Positions 33,091 to 41,978 of a stretch of DNA of 64,000 nt are shown here, piece after piece. Every line of letters starts with the position of its first letter. Positions within the stretch are counted from its first letter, which is position 1. The notes beneath the pieces were generated by a model. That model was not told where the DNA came from. It made no database searches and was given only the letters and a program-made list of their open reading frames with translations. The stretch comes from Bacillus sp. RO1 (GTDB lineage: Bacteria > Bacillota > Bacilli > Bacillales > Bacillaceae_I), in assembly GCF_012524115.1 (NCBI RefSeq), contig NZ_JAAZWB010000052.1, positions 1-64,000 on the forward strand. The letters are read 5' to 3'. A program made the position numbers and the translations under genes.

Positions 33091-33192
33091 ATGCCACCAA
33101 AACACATTTCGAATGCTATGCAAAAGCTGGGAGTGAAGGGGCGTTCCCAAGCAGTTGTCGAGCTTCTTCGCATGGGAGAATTAGAGCTTTAA
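33091..33192 (+). CDS. gerE: gerE, 3' part, separated from its start by the element
   Basis: From the junction (33103) it encodes HISNAMQKLGVKGRSQAVVE and on to GELEL, the C-terminal 29 residues of B. subtilis GerE. An element-derived ATG at 33091 is in frame (MPPK then HISN..), but no good ribosome binding site is near, so the fragment is probably silent until excision joins it to codons 1-45. The downstream neighbour is ysmB, as in B. subtilis. Confidence 0.93.
   Translation: MPPKHISNAMQKLGVKGRSQAVVELLRMGELEL
33103..33110 (+). repeat. attR core octamer
   Basis: CACATTTC, direct repeat of 9393-9400 and in the same reading phase. Recombination here gives NHISNAMQKLG, the wild-type junction. 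Confidence 0.9.
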
Positions 33193-33194
33193 CT

Positions 33195-33246
33195 TAAACC
33201 GCCGACTATCATCTAACCATACAGTTATGAGTGGTAGTCGGTTATT
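33195..33246 (+). terminator. Probable terminator of gerE
   Basis: AACCGCCGACTATCA pairs with TGGTAGTCGGTT. It would end the reconstituted gerE transcript. The following 350 bp up to ysmB has no gene; a TTGACG word lies near 33405. Confidence 0.7.
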
Positions 33247-33597
33247 TATCTATCAATAAACCCAAGTATTTCTATGTGGGCAAATATGTTTAAAAGCCTT
33301 TACATCTTGCATTTTATATGAAAACATAAGAAAATATACTTAACTGACACTGTGACTACATGACATCTATGTTCAGATAAGGCTGTTTTCGTAACTTTGT
33401 TGCTTGACGTATTAATAAGTAACTCGTTCTACTCCTTACTGTCGTGCTCTTTTCTTGTTATTAACGAGAATAGCTGCATGCGTAAATTAAAGTAGATATA
33501 TGGTAAAAAGTCCAATTGCCGACTTTTTAAGAGGATTAGCAACAATTCTTGAGAAAAGAGCTTAGATAAAAGAAAAAGGGAAGAAAGAGGGTCGAGA

Positions 33598-34053
33598 ATG
33601 ACAAATCAGAATGAAGCAGTATTGCAGGATCCGCAATTAGTTGCAGATATTGAGAAATCGTTGAGATACATAGCGACTTTAGTAAAACAAAAAGGTCGCG
33701 AAATATTAAGCAATTACACTATAACCCCTCCACAGTTCGTTGCGTTGCAATGGCTTTTAGAGGGTGGAGATATGACAATCGGTGAATTGTCTACAAAGAT
33801 GTATTTAGCTTGCAGTACGACCACTGACCTTGTGGACCGTATGGAAAAGAATGAACTTGTTCAACGTGTGAAAGATCCTAACGACCGCCGCGTGGTACGA
33901 ATTCATCTTTTAGAAGAAGGAGAGCGCATTATCGCGGAGGTAGTGAAAAAGCGTCAGGATTATTTGCAAAACATACTAAAGAACTATTCCAAAGATGAAA
34001 TTTTCATGTTAGAAAAATGTTTAGCACGATTACATCTAGAAATGAAAGAATGA
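33598..34053 (+). CDS. ysmB: MarR family transcriptional regulator
   Basis: 151 residues. A MarR winged-helix is clear: TITPPQFVALQWLLEGGDMT, LSTKMYLACSTTTDLVDRME and the wing KDPNDRRVVRIHLL. MarR proteins repress or activate nearby genes on ligand binding; the ligand here is unknown. It has a GAGGG site before the ATG, and racE follows 9 bp later, so co-transcription is likely. The same pair ysmB-racE follows gerE in B. subtilis. Confidence 0.92.
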   Translation: MTNQNEAVLQDPQLVADIEKSLRYIATLVKQKGREILSNYTITPPQFVALQWLLEGGDMTIGELSTKMYLACSTTTDLVDRMEKNELVQRVKDPNDRRVVRIHLLEEGERIIAEVVKKRQDYLQNILKNYSKDEIFMLEKCLARLHLEMKE

Positions 34054-34062
34054 GGGATTTAG

Positions 34063-34872
34063 TTGCAAAGACCAATTGGAGTTATTGATTCTGGTGTTGG
34101 TGGGCTGACAGTTGCGAAGGAAATTATGCGTCAGTTGCCGAAAGAGCGCATTATTTACTTAGGCGACACAGCGCGTTGCCCTTATGGACCAAGGCCTGTC
34201 GATGAAGTTCGTCTCTATACATGGGAGATGACAAGGTATTTATTGACCCATGATATAAAAATGCTTGTTATTGCCTGTAACACAGCTACTGCTGTCGTGT
34301 TAGATGAGATACGAGAGCAATTAGATATTCCGGTCATTGGAGTGGTGGACCCGGGTGCAAGAACAGCCTTGAAGGTTACAGCCAATTATCAGGTTGGTGT
34401 GATTGGGACTGTGGGGACGATCAATAGTGGTGCCTATGCCAATGCCTTGAAATCCATTAACAATGAAGTAAAGGTAGAAAGCTTGGCGTGTCCAAACTTT
34501 GTACCGCTAGTAGAGAGTGGCGAATTTGAAGGAGAACGTGCAAAGGAAATTGTAGAAGATACTCTACATCTCTTCAAAGGTTCGGAGATTGATACACTGA
34601 TCCTTGGCTGTACACATTATCCGCTTCTAACGCCTACTATTCAAGCTGTAATGGGAGATGGTATTCAACTGATCAGTTCGGGTGATGAAACAGCCCGTGA
34701 AGTAAGTACCATTCTCAACTTCAAAAAACTTTTGAATAAAACACAGTTAACTGAAAATCATCAATTTTACACAACCGGATCGAAAGAGCTTTTTGAAAAG
34801 ATAGCAAGTAAGCTTTTCGAACAGCCAATCGAGAATGTAAAGACGATTGTGTTGGATCCGATTGAGATATAA
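34063..34872 (+). CDS. racE: Glutamate racemase
   Basis: Makes D-glutamate for peptidoglycan. 269 residues with the two catalytic cysteines in [11 protein letters not shown] and [11 protein letters not shown], and the N-terminal [17 protein letters not shown] motif. TTG start after GAGGGATT, as in many Bacillus racE genes. Confidence 0.96.
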   Translation: MQRPIGVIDSGVGGLTVAKEIMRQLPKERIIYLGDTARCPYGPRPVDEVRLYTWEMTRYLLTHDIKMLVIACNTATAVVLDEIREQLDIPVIGVVDPGARTALKVTANYQVGVIGTVGTINSGAYANALKSINNEVKVESLACPNFVPLVESGEFEGERAKEIVEDTLHLFKGSEIDTLILGCTHYPLLTPTIQAVMGDGIQLISSGDETAREVSTILNFKKLLNKTQLTENHQFYTTGSKELFEKIASKLFEQPIENVKTIVLDPIEI

Positions 34873-34883
34873 AGAATGTTGAA

Positions 34884-34917
34884 AACAGGACGGAAACTTT
34901 TCGTCCTGTTTTTTTGC
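34884..34917 (+). terminator. Terminator of ysmB-racE
   Basis: AACAGGACG pairs with CGTCCTGTT followed by a T run. Confidence 0.9.
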
Positions 34918-35014
34918 GTTTATTTTTGTGGGACAAAACTTTTTCTAAAGCTCGGTCTATTTTTTGGAATAGCTCGTATACATAGTAGTACAAACCGTCT
35001 TAGGAGGGAAACCT

Positions 35015-36100
35015 ATGTCTCATAAAAAAGTGAAATTGACTGCTGCTGCCGTGCTTGCTTCTTCTGTATTGTTATCTGGATGCGGATTATTTGGAGGTGA
35101 CGAGCAGGCAGGAAAAGAAGAGGATATTCCGCAAGATGTTTCATATGTAGATGATGCTGCAAGTGAAACTGGTGCAGAGAATGAAACAACTGGTGAAGAA
35201 ACGGATGGGGAAGAGGCAACTGTTTCGGAAAATGTGCAAAGAGAACTATACTTAATTGATAGTAATGGATATGTTGTTTCGCAAACATTGGAGCTCCCAA
35301 AAACCAATGAAGTCGCGAAGCAGGCATTAGAATACTTAGTTGCCGGAGGTCCGGTGGATGAATTGCTTCCAAATGGCTTTAGAGCCGTATTACCTGCTGG
35401 GACGGAAGTGGACGTAAATCTTAAAGAAGACGGAACCATCGTTGCCGACTTCTCAAAGGAATTCACTAATTATGATGGGGCAGACGAAGAAAGAATTCTG
35501 CAAGCCATCACTTGGACGCTGACGCAGTTTGAAAATGTGGAAAAAGTCCAAATCATGGTGAACGGACATGAGCAAACAGTAATGCCGGTAAATCAAACGC
35601 CAATTGGTGATGGCGTGAGCAGAGCGAATGGAATCAATTTTAACACTGCTGAAGCGGTAGATCTAATGAATTCTCGTGCTGTAACATTGTACTTTATGGC
35701 GGAAAGCAGTAACGGAGAGCCGTATTATGTACCTGTGACATCACGTCTAAGCTTGGAAGGTAAAGACAAATTTTCTGCGATTGTAGACGCGCTGATTAAT
35801 GGTCCTTCCCATACTTCAGGTTTAACAAATGATCTGTCGAACGAAGTGGCACTTCTGGATGAGCCAGTTCTGGTTGATGGCAATCTGGTATTGAACTTTA
35901 ATGAGGCTATCCTTGGCCTTGAAGGAAGAATTGTATCGAAATCCATTGTTGATTCGCTGGTTCTGACATTAACAGAACAAACAGGTGTTGAAAGCATCGC
36001 CATTACGGTGGATGGAGAAGGCGACTTGATGGCGACAGATGGAACAAACATTTCAGAGCCTGTCGCACGCCCTGAAAAAGTGAACACAGGCAGGTTTTAA
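35015..36100 (+). CDS. gerM: Germination/sporulation lipoprotein GerM
   Basis: 361 residues. The lipobox LSGC gives a membrane-anchored lipoprotein (signal ..AAAVLASSVLLSGCGLFGG). An acidic linker follows, then two copies of the GerM domain (around residues 85-190 and 225-340) starting with RELYLIDSNGYV and VTLYFMAESSNGEP. GerM acts in the mother-cell/forespore intermembrane channel region in B. subtilis and is needed for sporulation and germination. AGGAGGGA is well placed before ATG 35015. Confidence 0.93.
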   Translation: MSHKKVKLTAAAVLASSVLLSGCGLFGGDEQAGKEEDIPQDVSYVDDAASETGAENETTGEETDGEEATVSENVQRELYLIDSNGYVVSQTLELPKTNEVAKQALEYLVAGGPVDELLPNGFRAVLPAGTEVDVNLKEDGTIVADFSKEFTNYDGADEERILQAITWTLTQFENVEKVQIMVNGHEQTVMPVNQTPIGDGVSRANGINFNTAEAVDLMNSRAVTLYFMAESSNGEPYYVPVTSRLSLEGKDKFSAIVDALINGPSHTSGLTNDLSNEVALLDEPVLVDGNLVLNFNEAILGLEGRIVSKSIVDSLVLTLTEQTGVESIAITVDGEGDLMATDGTNISEPVARPEKVNTGRF

Positions 36101-36135
36101 CGTGTGAAATTTGCTATACTAAGGAAAGAATGATT

Positions 36136-36170
36136 AGAAGAGGTGCTATGCTGCCTCTTCTTTATTTTAT
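36136..36170 (+). terminator. Terminator of gerM
   Basis: AGAAGAGG pairs with CCTCTTCT followed by TTATTTTATT. Confidence 0.65.
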
Positions 36171-36194
36171 TGGAGACAAAAGGAGCTTGTAAGA

Positions 36195-36965
36195 ATGTCG
36201 AGATCAGATGGTAGAGAGCAAAATCAATTAAGAGCGGTTGAAATAATTACGGACTACATCACACATCCTGAAGGATCGGTATTAATTTGTGTAGGGAACA
36301 CAAAAGTAATTTGTTCGGCCACGATAGAAGACAGAGTACCCCCTTTTATGCGCGGCGGGGGAAAAGGGTGGATAACAGCGGAGTATTCCATGCTTCCGCG
36401 GGCAACCGAAAAAAGAACGATGCGGGAGTCGACTAAGGGCAAGGTAACCGGCAGAACGATGGAAATCCAGCGACTGATCGGCAGAGCTCTACGTTCTGTT
36501 GTAGAGCTGGACAAAATAGGCGAAAAAACCATCTGGATCGACTGTGATGTCATTCAGGCGGATGGAGGCACAAGAACGGCGTCTATCACAGGGGCCTTTG
36601 TGGCGATGGTCCTTGCTTTTCAAAAGCTAGTCGAAGCAAAGAAGATAACAAGTCTCCCTATTACGGATTTTTTAGCAGCAACATCCGTTGGCGTCATGGA
36701 AGATGGCCAAGCTTTACTTGATTTAAACTACATAGAAGATTCCACTGCCCAGGTGGACATGAACGTCATTATGACCGGCTCTTTGGATCTGGTTGAATTG
36801 CAAGGAACGGGAGAAGAAGCAACTTTTACAAGAAAACAGCTAAATGAACTGTTGGACTTGGCTGAAGAAGGTGTATTACATCTTGTTGAAGAGCAAAAGA
36901 AAGCGTTGGGAAATTTGACACAAAGTATCATTGGTAATGGAAAAGGAGAAAATAAAAATGACTGA
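36195..36965 (+). CDS. rph: Ribonuclease PH
   Basis: Phosphate-dependent 3'-5' exoribonuclease that trims tRNA 3' ends. 256 residues with the start [16 protein letters not shown] and [16 protein letters not shown] and [17 protein letters not shown] and the [20 protein letters not shown] core. Its stop overlaps the start of ysnA. This is the B. subtilis order gerM-rph-ysnA-ysnB. Confidence 0.97.
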   Translation: MSRSDGREQNQLRAVEIITDYITHPEGSVLICVGNTKVICSATIEDRVPPFMRGGGKGWITAEYSMLPRATEKRTMRESTKGKVTGRTMEIQRLIGRALRSVVELDKIGEKTIWIDCDVIQADGGTRTASITGAFVAMVLAFQKLVEAKKITSLPITDFLAATSVGVMEDGQALLDLNYIEDSTAQVDMNVIMTGSLDLVELQGTGEEATFTRKQLNELLDLAEEGVLHLVEEQKKALGNLTQSIIGNGKGENKND

Positions 36966-37560
36966 AATAATTATCGCAACCAATAACCCGGGGAAGGTAA
37001 AGGATTTTCAAGTGATTTTGGAACCAAAAGGATTCAAGGTAAAATCTCTTGCTGATTTTCCAGAAATACCTGACGTGGAAGAAACAGGTACAACTTTTGA
37101 AGAAAATGCTTTGTTAAAGGCGGAGGCAGTGTCAGAGCACCTTGGAAAGATCGTGCTTGCAGATGATTCCGGCCTCGAGGTAGATGCATTAAATGGTGAA
37201 CCAGGTGTGTACTCAGCACGTTATGCGGGTATGGAAAAGGATGATAAGAAAAATATTCAAAAGGTACTCGATGGGATGGAAGGGGTTTCGGATGAAAAAC
37301 GGACGGCCAGGTTTGTTTGCGTCCTTGCAGTAGTAAATCCTAATGGTGAAAAATTTACTGTTCGTGGAACGTGTGAAGGAACCATTGCCAGGGAACCGAT
37401 TGGAGAGAATGGATTCGGATATGATCCTATTTTTTATGTGAAAGAGAAACAGAGGACGATGGCCCAACTCTCTAAGGTAGAAAAAAGTGAAATTAGTCAC
37501 AGGGGAAATGCTATTAAAGAGTTAACCAATCAGTGGGAGTTGCTTTCCCGCAAAAATTAG
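36958..37560 (+). CDS. ysnA: XTP/dITP diphosphatase (RdgB/HAM1 type)
   Basis: Removes non-canonical purine nucleoside triphosphates before they enter DNA or RNA. 200 residues: [40 protein letters not shown] and [13 protein letters not shown] are family blocks. I chose ATG 36958 because AAAGGAGAA at 36942-36950 precedes it and the length matches; an ATG at 36937 or GTG nearby would lie in the rph frame. Confidence 0.95.
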   Translation: MTEIIIATNNPGKVKDFQVILEPKGFKVKSLADFPEIPDVEETGTTFEENALLKAEAVSEHLGKIVLADDSGLEVDALNGEPGVYSARYAGMEKDDKKNIQKVLDGMEGVSDEKRTARFVCVLAVVNPNGEKFTVRGTCEGTIAREPIGENGFGYDPIFYVKEKQRTMAQLSKVEKSEISHRGNAIKELTNQWELLSRKN

Positions 37561-37570
37561 GAGTGGAAGC

Positions 37571-38074
37571 ATGAAAGTTTTAATTGTTAGTGACAATCAT
37601 GGACAAGCAGAGGTGCTACGGCAAATAAAATCCCGTCATCAGGGGGAAGTGGATTTATTCATCCATTGTGGGGATTCTGAACTTCCTTCTACAAGCGAAG
37701 AAATGGAAGGCTTTTATGGTGTAAGGGGAAACTGCGATTTTGACGATGATTATCCTCAACAATTAACAAAGGAAATCGGCAACCAACGACTTTTTGCTAC
37801 ACACGGCCATTTGTATCAGGTTAAATCTTCTTTATTGCCATTAAAGTATGCTGCTGAAGAGGAAAGTGCAAATATTGTATGTTTCGGCCATTCTCATATT
37901 GCAGGGGCAGAATATTTTGATGGGATCCTCTTTATTAACCCAGGTAGCATTGAACTACCGCGTATGACACGGAATAAAACCTATGCTATACTAGATGTAA
38001 AAGAATCATGTTATTTTGTACATTACTATAATGAAAAGGGAGAAAAACTTTCTTCCCATACATTTGAAAAGTGA
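37571..38074 (+). CDS. ysnB: Metallophosphoesterase, YsnB (MJ0936 family)
   Basis: 167 residues with the phosphodiesterase signature: VLIVSDNHGQAEVLRQI, DLFIHCGDSEL, VRGNCDFD, FATHGHLY and FGHSHIAG, supplying the two-metal site. Substrate unknown. The start is 10 bases after ysnA, so it is the last gene of the rph group. Confidence 0.92.
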   Translation: MKVLIVSDNHGQAEVLRQIKSRHQGEVDLFIHCGDSELPSTSEEMEGFYGVRGNCDFDDDYPQQLTKEIGNQRLFATHGHLYQVKSSLLPLKYAAEEESANIVCFGHSHIAGAEYFDGILFINPGSIELPRMTRNKTYAILDVKESCYFVHYYNEKGEKLSSHTFEK

Positions 38075-38243
38075 TAAGAGAGAGGGGATTCCTCTCTCTA
38101 TTATAGAAAAATAGTCGTTGAAAATTATTTGAGAAAAGTTTTTTAAAAACTGTTGACTTTAATGTATGTATCTCATATAATAAATCTTGTCGCTGCTGAT
38201 AATTAGTAAATATTTCTTATCGGTGAGTACATAATTTAATTAT

Positions 38244-38320
38244 GTCCCAGTAGCTCAGTTGGATAGAGCAACGGCCTTCTAAGCCGTGTGTCGGGGGTTC
38301 GAATCCCTCCTGGGACGCCA
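38244..38320 (+). tRNA. tRNA-Arg (anticodon TCT)
   Basis: 77 nt with encoded CCA. Acceptor arms GTCCCAG and CTGGGAC pair, the D-arm is GCTCAGTTGGATAGAGC, the anticodon loop CTTCTAA lies in the stem CGGC..GCCG and the T-arm is GGGGGTTCGAATCCCTC. In B. subtilis tRNA-Arg is also found after ysnB. A branched hairpin with a T run (38331-38402) follows. Confidence 0.97.
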
Positions 38321-38330
38321 CTTTATTTAA

Positions 38331-38402
38331 AAACACTATGCACATTTTTATGGACACTTTTTTCGAAGAGTGTTGATGAAAATGCAGGCATGGTGTTTTT
38401 TG
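38331..38402 (+). terminator. Probable terminator after tRNA-Arg
   Basis: AACACTATGCA..TGCAGGCATGGTGTT encloses a second stem ACACTTTTTTCGAAGAGTGT, and a T run follows. Confidence 0.6.
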
Positions 38403-38439
38403 TTTTTATTATAAGTAATTGTAATGGAGCGGCAGAGTT

Positions 38440-38858
38440 GGCTATATGCCCGAAGCTCGGTTAGAAACTCCTGAAAGGTAAAATAGGTATTGGAGCCGTC
38501 TCAATGCCCGAACGCCCTTCGCCAGAGTCCAAAAGGTAAGAGAGAAGCCGTCTCAAAGCCCGAACGCCCACAGCCAGAGCGCAAAAGGTAAGAGAGAAGC
38601 CGTCTCAAAGCCCGAACGCCCACAGCCAGAGCGCAAAAGGTAAGAGAGAAGCCGTCTCAAAGCCCGAACGCCCTTCGCCAGAGTCCAAAAGGTAAGAGAG
38701 AAGCCGTCTCAATGCCCGAACGCCCACAGCCAGAGCGCAAAAGGTAAGAGAGAAGCCGTCTCAATGCCCGAATGCCCTTCGCCAGAGTCCAAAAGGTAAG
38801 AGAGAAGCCGTCTCGATGCCCGAACGCCCTCCCCAAAACCCAAAAGGTTACCGACACC
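38440..38858. repeat. 52-bp tandem repeat array
   Basis: Seven units start with GCCGTCTC at 38495, 38547, 38599, 38651, 38703, 38755 and 38807, exactly 52 bp apart, with a degenerate unit at ~38443. Variants alternate between CCCACAGCCAGAGCGC and CCCTTCGCCAGAGTCC. No ribosome binding site or clean reading frame supports a protein. It fills the gap between tRNA-Arg and the TPR gene. Confidence 0.95.
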
Positions 38859-38970
38859 CCTCCCTCCTCAACACTTAGGTGCCACCCCCTATCGCTTGTG
38901 CTCCCCTCCAATCATTGATAAACTTATTTCAAATATTTCACAACAATAAAAATAGGACGGCTACTTACAT

Positions 38971-39975
38971 ATGAAAAAACCAAAAAAGATAGTGGAGTTC
39001 CCTAATCTAAAACAGCGACTGCTGGAAAAAGCGATGCAAACGATGAAAGAAAAAAAGTTTTCCGAGGCGTTGGAACTCTTTGAACAGGCCCGTGAAAATG
39101 ACTATGCCTATGCGGAAGTGGAGCTTGGTATGGTAGTTTGCTATATGGAACTCGGTCAGTTAACAGAAGCAAAAAACCGTTGCAAGAAAATGCTCCGGGA
39201 AGATGTTGGAGATTATTTTCATGTGCTTCAGATATACATAACGATTCTCATTCAATTAAAAGAGTATGCCGAGGTCAAATCCACGATTGAAGCAATTCTT
39301 GAAGAAGACAAGCTGCCTGCACAATATGCGCAAAATTTCTATCAGCTCCTGGAGTTTGCTAGAAAGATGCTGCCTTCAGAAGAAAATGAATCAATGGAAC
39401 CAGATTATAACGATCAAGAGGATGAATTGTTTTTGCTTCATGAAGGGAATGTCCAAAAACAATATGAATTCATCCAATCGTTGAAGCACCGCAACATTCG
39501 CCCTCTAATTGCTGACATTCATCAATACCTAGAGGATGAACTAAAGCACCCTGTCCTCAAAACCTTCTTGCTTCACATTCTTATAGAACAAGGCTGGGAC
39601 AAGGAAACAGAAGTAAGCAAAATGGGTCAACGAACCACCATTGTTCCATCCAATTTAAAAAGTGGTGAAGAAGATCCTTTCTTAAACGAAATTATTTCTA
39701 TATTGGAAGATAAAGTGGAAAGTGACAACCCCTCATTATACGAAGGTTTAAAAGAAATGCTCGTCCGAATACATACTGTTCAATTTCCAATGCCATTCAC
39801 ACCAGACAAACCGGAAGTATGGGCCGCTGGCTTACATAGAGCTGGGGTGGAACTGTTTGGTTTGGAAGTAAGCGATGACGAGTTGGCAGCGCAATACCAG
39901 GTTTCTGCTTTAGAAGTGAAGTCGGTCACACGCGAGATCAATAAGCTTGAAGATTTTTCATATTTACGATTATGA
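38971..39975 (+). CDS. ysoA: TPR-repeat protein, YsoA-like
   Basis: 334 residues. Helical repeats at the N-terminus (MQTMKEKKFSEALELFEQA, AEVELGMVVCYMELGQLTEA) are tetratricopeptide type, for protein contacts. The C-terminal half has a conserved region (WAAGLHRAGVELFGLEVSDD) also found in B. subtilis YsoA. Function unknown. Position before tig matches B. subtilis. Confidence 0.82.
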   Translation: MKKPKKIVEFPNLKQRLLEKAMQTMKEKKFSEALELFEQARENDYAYAEVELGMVVCYMELGQLTEAKNRCKKMLREDVGDYFHVLQIYITILIQLKEYAEVKSTIEAILEEDKLPAQYAQNFYQLLEFARKMLPSEENESMEPDYNDQEDELFLLHEGNVQKQYEFIQSLKHRNIRPLIADIHQYLEDELKHPVLKTFLLHILIEQGWDKETEVSKMGQRTTIVPSNLKSGEEDPFLNEIISILEDKVESDNPSLYEGLKEMLVRIHTVQFPMPFTPDKPEVWAAGLHRAGVELFGLEVSDDELAAQYQVSALEVKSVTREINKLEDFSYLRL

Positions 39976-39984
39976 GGCTATGTG

Positions 39985-40012
39985 TTGAACTCATCTGGGA
40001 TTATGTTATAAT
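39985..40012 (+). promoter_or_regulatory. Sigma-A promoter of tig
   Basis: TTGAAC (39985-39990), 16 bp, then TG-T-TATAAT (TG at 40004, -10 at 40007-40012): an extended -10 promoter. The mRNA leader of about 175 bases to the tig start has no gene. Confidence 0.75.
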
Positions 40013-40193
40013 GTAAGGGTTGTAAACTGTATATACGATATAGGTTCTTAGATTAACCTCTTGTAACAAGGGGTGTTTAAGACTGTGTACTTGCAGCAAA
40101 AATGTAGAAAACAACAACCACCATGTGTGGTTCATCAGATTAGATAGTGTGTAATCATTATCTTTTTTGAAAATAGATGTTGGAGGGAAAATT

Positions 40194-41480
40194 ATGTCTG
40201 CTAAATGGGAAAAGTTAGAAGGTAATCAAGGTGTATTAACAGTTGAAGTTGATGCGGAAACAGTTAATAAAGGTCTTGACGCTGCATTCAAAAAAGTAGT
40301 AACTAAAGTAAACGTACCAGGTTTCCGTAAAGGGAAAATTCCTCGTGGAATGTTCGAACAACGTTTTGGTGTAGAATCTTTATACCAAGATGCTCTTGAT
40401 ATCATTCTTCCAACTGCATACTCTAACGCAGTTGTTGAAACTGGAATCGAGCCTGTTGATCAACCAGAAATCGACATCGAAACAATTGCTAAAAACGAGA
40501 AGCTTGTTTTCACTGCTAAAGTGATCGTAAAGCCTGAGGTTAAACTTGGCGAGTACAAAGGATTAGAAGTTGAGCGTTTAGACGCTAACGTTACGGACGA
40601 AGATGTAGAAGCTGACTTGAAAGGCCTTCAAGAGCGTCAAGCTGAGCTTGTTGTAAAAGAAGAAGGAACTGTTGAGAACGGCGATACAGTTGTAATGGAC
40701 TTTGAAGGATTCGTTAACGGTGAAGCTTTCGAAGGTGGAAAAGCGGAGAACTATTCTTTAGAAATCGGTTCTAACACGTTCATCCCAGGTTTCGAAGAGC
40801 AACTAGTAGGTCTTGCAGCTGGAGCGGAGAAAGAAGTAGAAGTTTCTTTCCCTGAAGAGTACCACGCTGAAGAGCTTGCTGGTAAGCCTGCAGTTTTCAA
40901 AGTAACTGTACACGAAATCAAAACAAAAGAACTTCCTGCACTTGACGATGAGTTCGCGAAAGATGTAGACGAAGAAGTTGAAACGCTTGAAGAGCTTAAA
41001 GCTAAAACTAAAGCACGTCTTGAAGAATCTAAGAAAACAGAAGCTGACAACCACCTACGCGACACGCTAGTGGACAAAGCTGCTGCAAATGCAGAAGTGG
41101 AAATTCCAGAAGCAATGGTGAAAACTGAAACAGACCGCATGGTTCGTGAATTCGAACAACGCCTTCAAATGCAAGGTATGAACATGGAGCTTTACTTCCA
41201 GTTCTCCGGTCAAGATGAAGAAGCTCTTCGCACTCAAATGAAAGAGGATGCAGAAAAGCGTGTGAAAATGAACCTTACGCTTGAAGCAATCTCTAAAGCT
41301 GAAAACATCGAAGTTACTGATGAAGAAGCTAACGAAGAGATCGAAAAAATGGCTGGAATGTACAACATGTCTGTTGACCAAATCAAGCAAGCATTAGGTA
41401 GCTTGGAAGGTCTTAAAGAAGATTTGAAAATCAGAAAAGCAATTGATTTCCTTGTAGAAAACAGCAAAGATGTTGCATAA
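40194..41480 (+). CDS. tig: Trigger factor (ribosome-associated chaperone)
   Basis: 428 residues. N-terminal ribosome-binding domain with the signature [18 protein letters not shown], a central FKBP-type peptidyl-prolyl isomerase domain ([30 protein letters not shown]), and a C-terminal chaperone domain. It meets nascent chains at the ribosome exit. ATG 40194 follows GGAGGGAAA. Confidence 0.96.
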   Translation: MSAKWEKLEGNQGVLTVEVDAETVNKGLDAAFKKVVTKVNVPGFRKGKIPRGMFEQRFGVESLYQDALDIILPTAYSNAVVETGIEPVDQPEIDIETIAKNEKLVFTAKVIVKPEVKLGEYKGLEVERLDANVTDEDVEADLKGLQERQAELVVKEEGTVENGDTVVMDFEGFVNGEAFEGGKAENYSLEIGSNTFIPGFEEQLVGLAAGAEKEVEVSFPEEYHAEELAGKPAVFKVTVHEIKTKELPALDDEFAKDVDEEVETLEELKAKTKARLEESKKTEADNHLRDTLVDKAAANAEVEIPEAMVKTETDRMVREFEQRLQMQGMNMELYFQFSGQDEEALRTQMKEDAEKRVKMNLTLEAISKAENIEVTDEEANEEIEKMAGMYNMSVDQIKQALGSLEGLKEDLKIRKAIDFLVENSKDVA

Positions 41481-41492
41481 TAGAGAATAAGA

Positions 41493-41524
41493 GACAAGGC
41501 GCGACTTGATCGTGCCTTGTTTTG
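41493..41524 (+). terminator. Terminator of tig
   Basis: ACAAGGCGCGA pairs with TCGTGCCTTGT followed by TTT. Confidence 0.85.
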
Positions 41525-41587
41525 TACCATCTAGACCTTTTTTAAAAGCTCTGTTAATGGATATTGTTTATTTCAAAGAGTTTTATA

Positions 41588-41715
41588 GCTGCTGATTGGA
41601 GCATAGGGCGTAGACTCCTTCGGGAGGTAGCGGTTATAGGAGACCCCGTAGGCAAAGCCGAGGATGCTCCGCAAGCGCCCCGAGGAAAGCGAAGCCCGTT
41701 GCGGAAATCACCAGC
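41588..41715. repeat. Dispersed GC-rich repeat, copy 4 (type A)
   Basis: GCTGCTGATTGGAGC.. to AATCACCAGC with the same interior motifs as copy 1. It lies between tig and clpX. Confidence 0.85.
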
Positions 41716-41978
41716 GGTGTTTAACAGAACTTTTTTAAAAGTAAAGTTTTCCGCTTTTTCCATTCATCACTGTGTTAGTAAAATGAATTCATGGATACAA
41801 TAGTACGGACCCATCTTCTAAAATATCCATACATAACCAAAGTATTATTATTAGAAATGTTAGGCTAAAATGTGGTAAAATGCAGTACATAACTATTTTT
41901 TAAGAATGATGAGTTTCTCATTTTTTAGGAGACCAGCCGATGATGGGAAAAGAGAGAAATGATAAGGGGTGAAACAAT

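Larger units (their letters stand above)
9393..33110 (+). mobile_element. gerE-intervening element, ~23.7 kb (skin-like)
   Basis: Bounded by the direct octamer CACATTTC at 9393-9400 and 33103-33110; flanking bases are also partly alike. The distance between repeats is 23,710 bp. A large serine recombinase gene ends 15 bp before the right repeat. Gene content is accessory and AT-rich, with no phage structural genes recognised. The host order ysmA-gerE-ysmB is otherwise intact, so the element is a clean insertion. Known elements with this logic are skin in sigK and SP-beta in spsM, excised in the mother cell. That excision occurs here, and when, is inferred. Confidence 0.93.

Noticed and set aside
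9393-33110. The element as a prophage
   Set aside because: No terminase, portal, capsid, tail, holin or lysin gene is recognised; only recombination, defence and hypothetical genes are present.
38440-38858. CRISPR array in the 52-bp repeats
   Set aside because: The whole 52-bp unit is conserved, so there are no variable spacers, and no cas genes are in the window.
38657-38911. 84-residue minus-strand ORF across the 52-bp array
   Set aside because: It follows from the repeat being divisible into an open frame for a few units; no start signal or conserved protein is seen.
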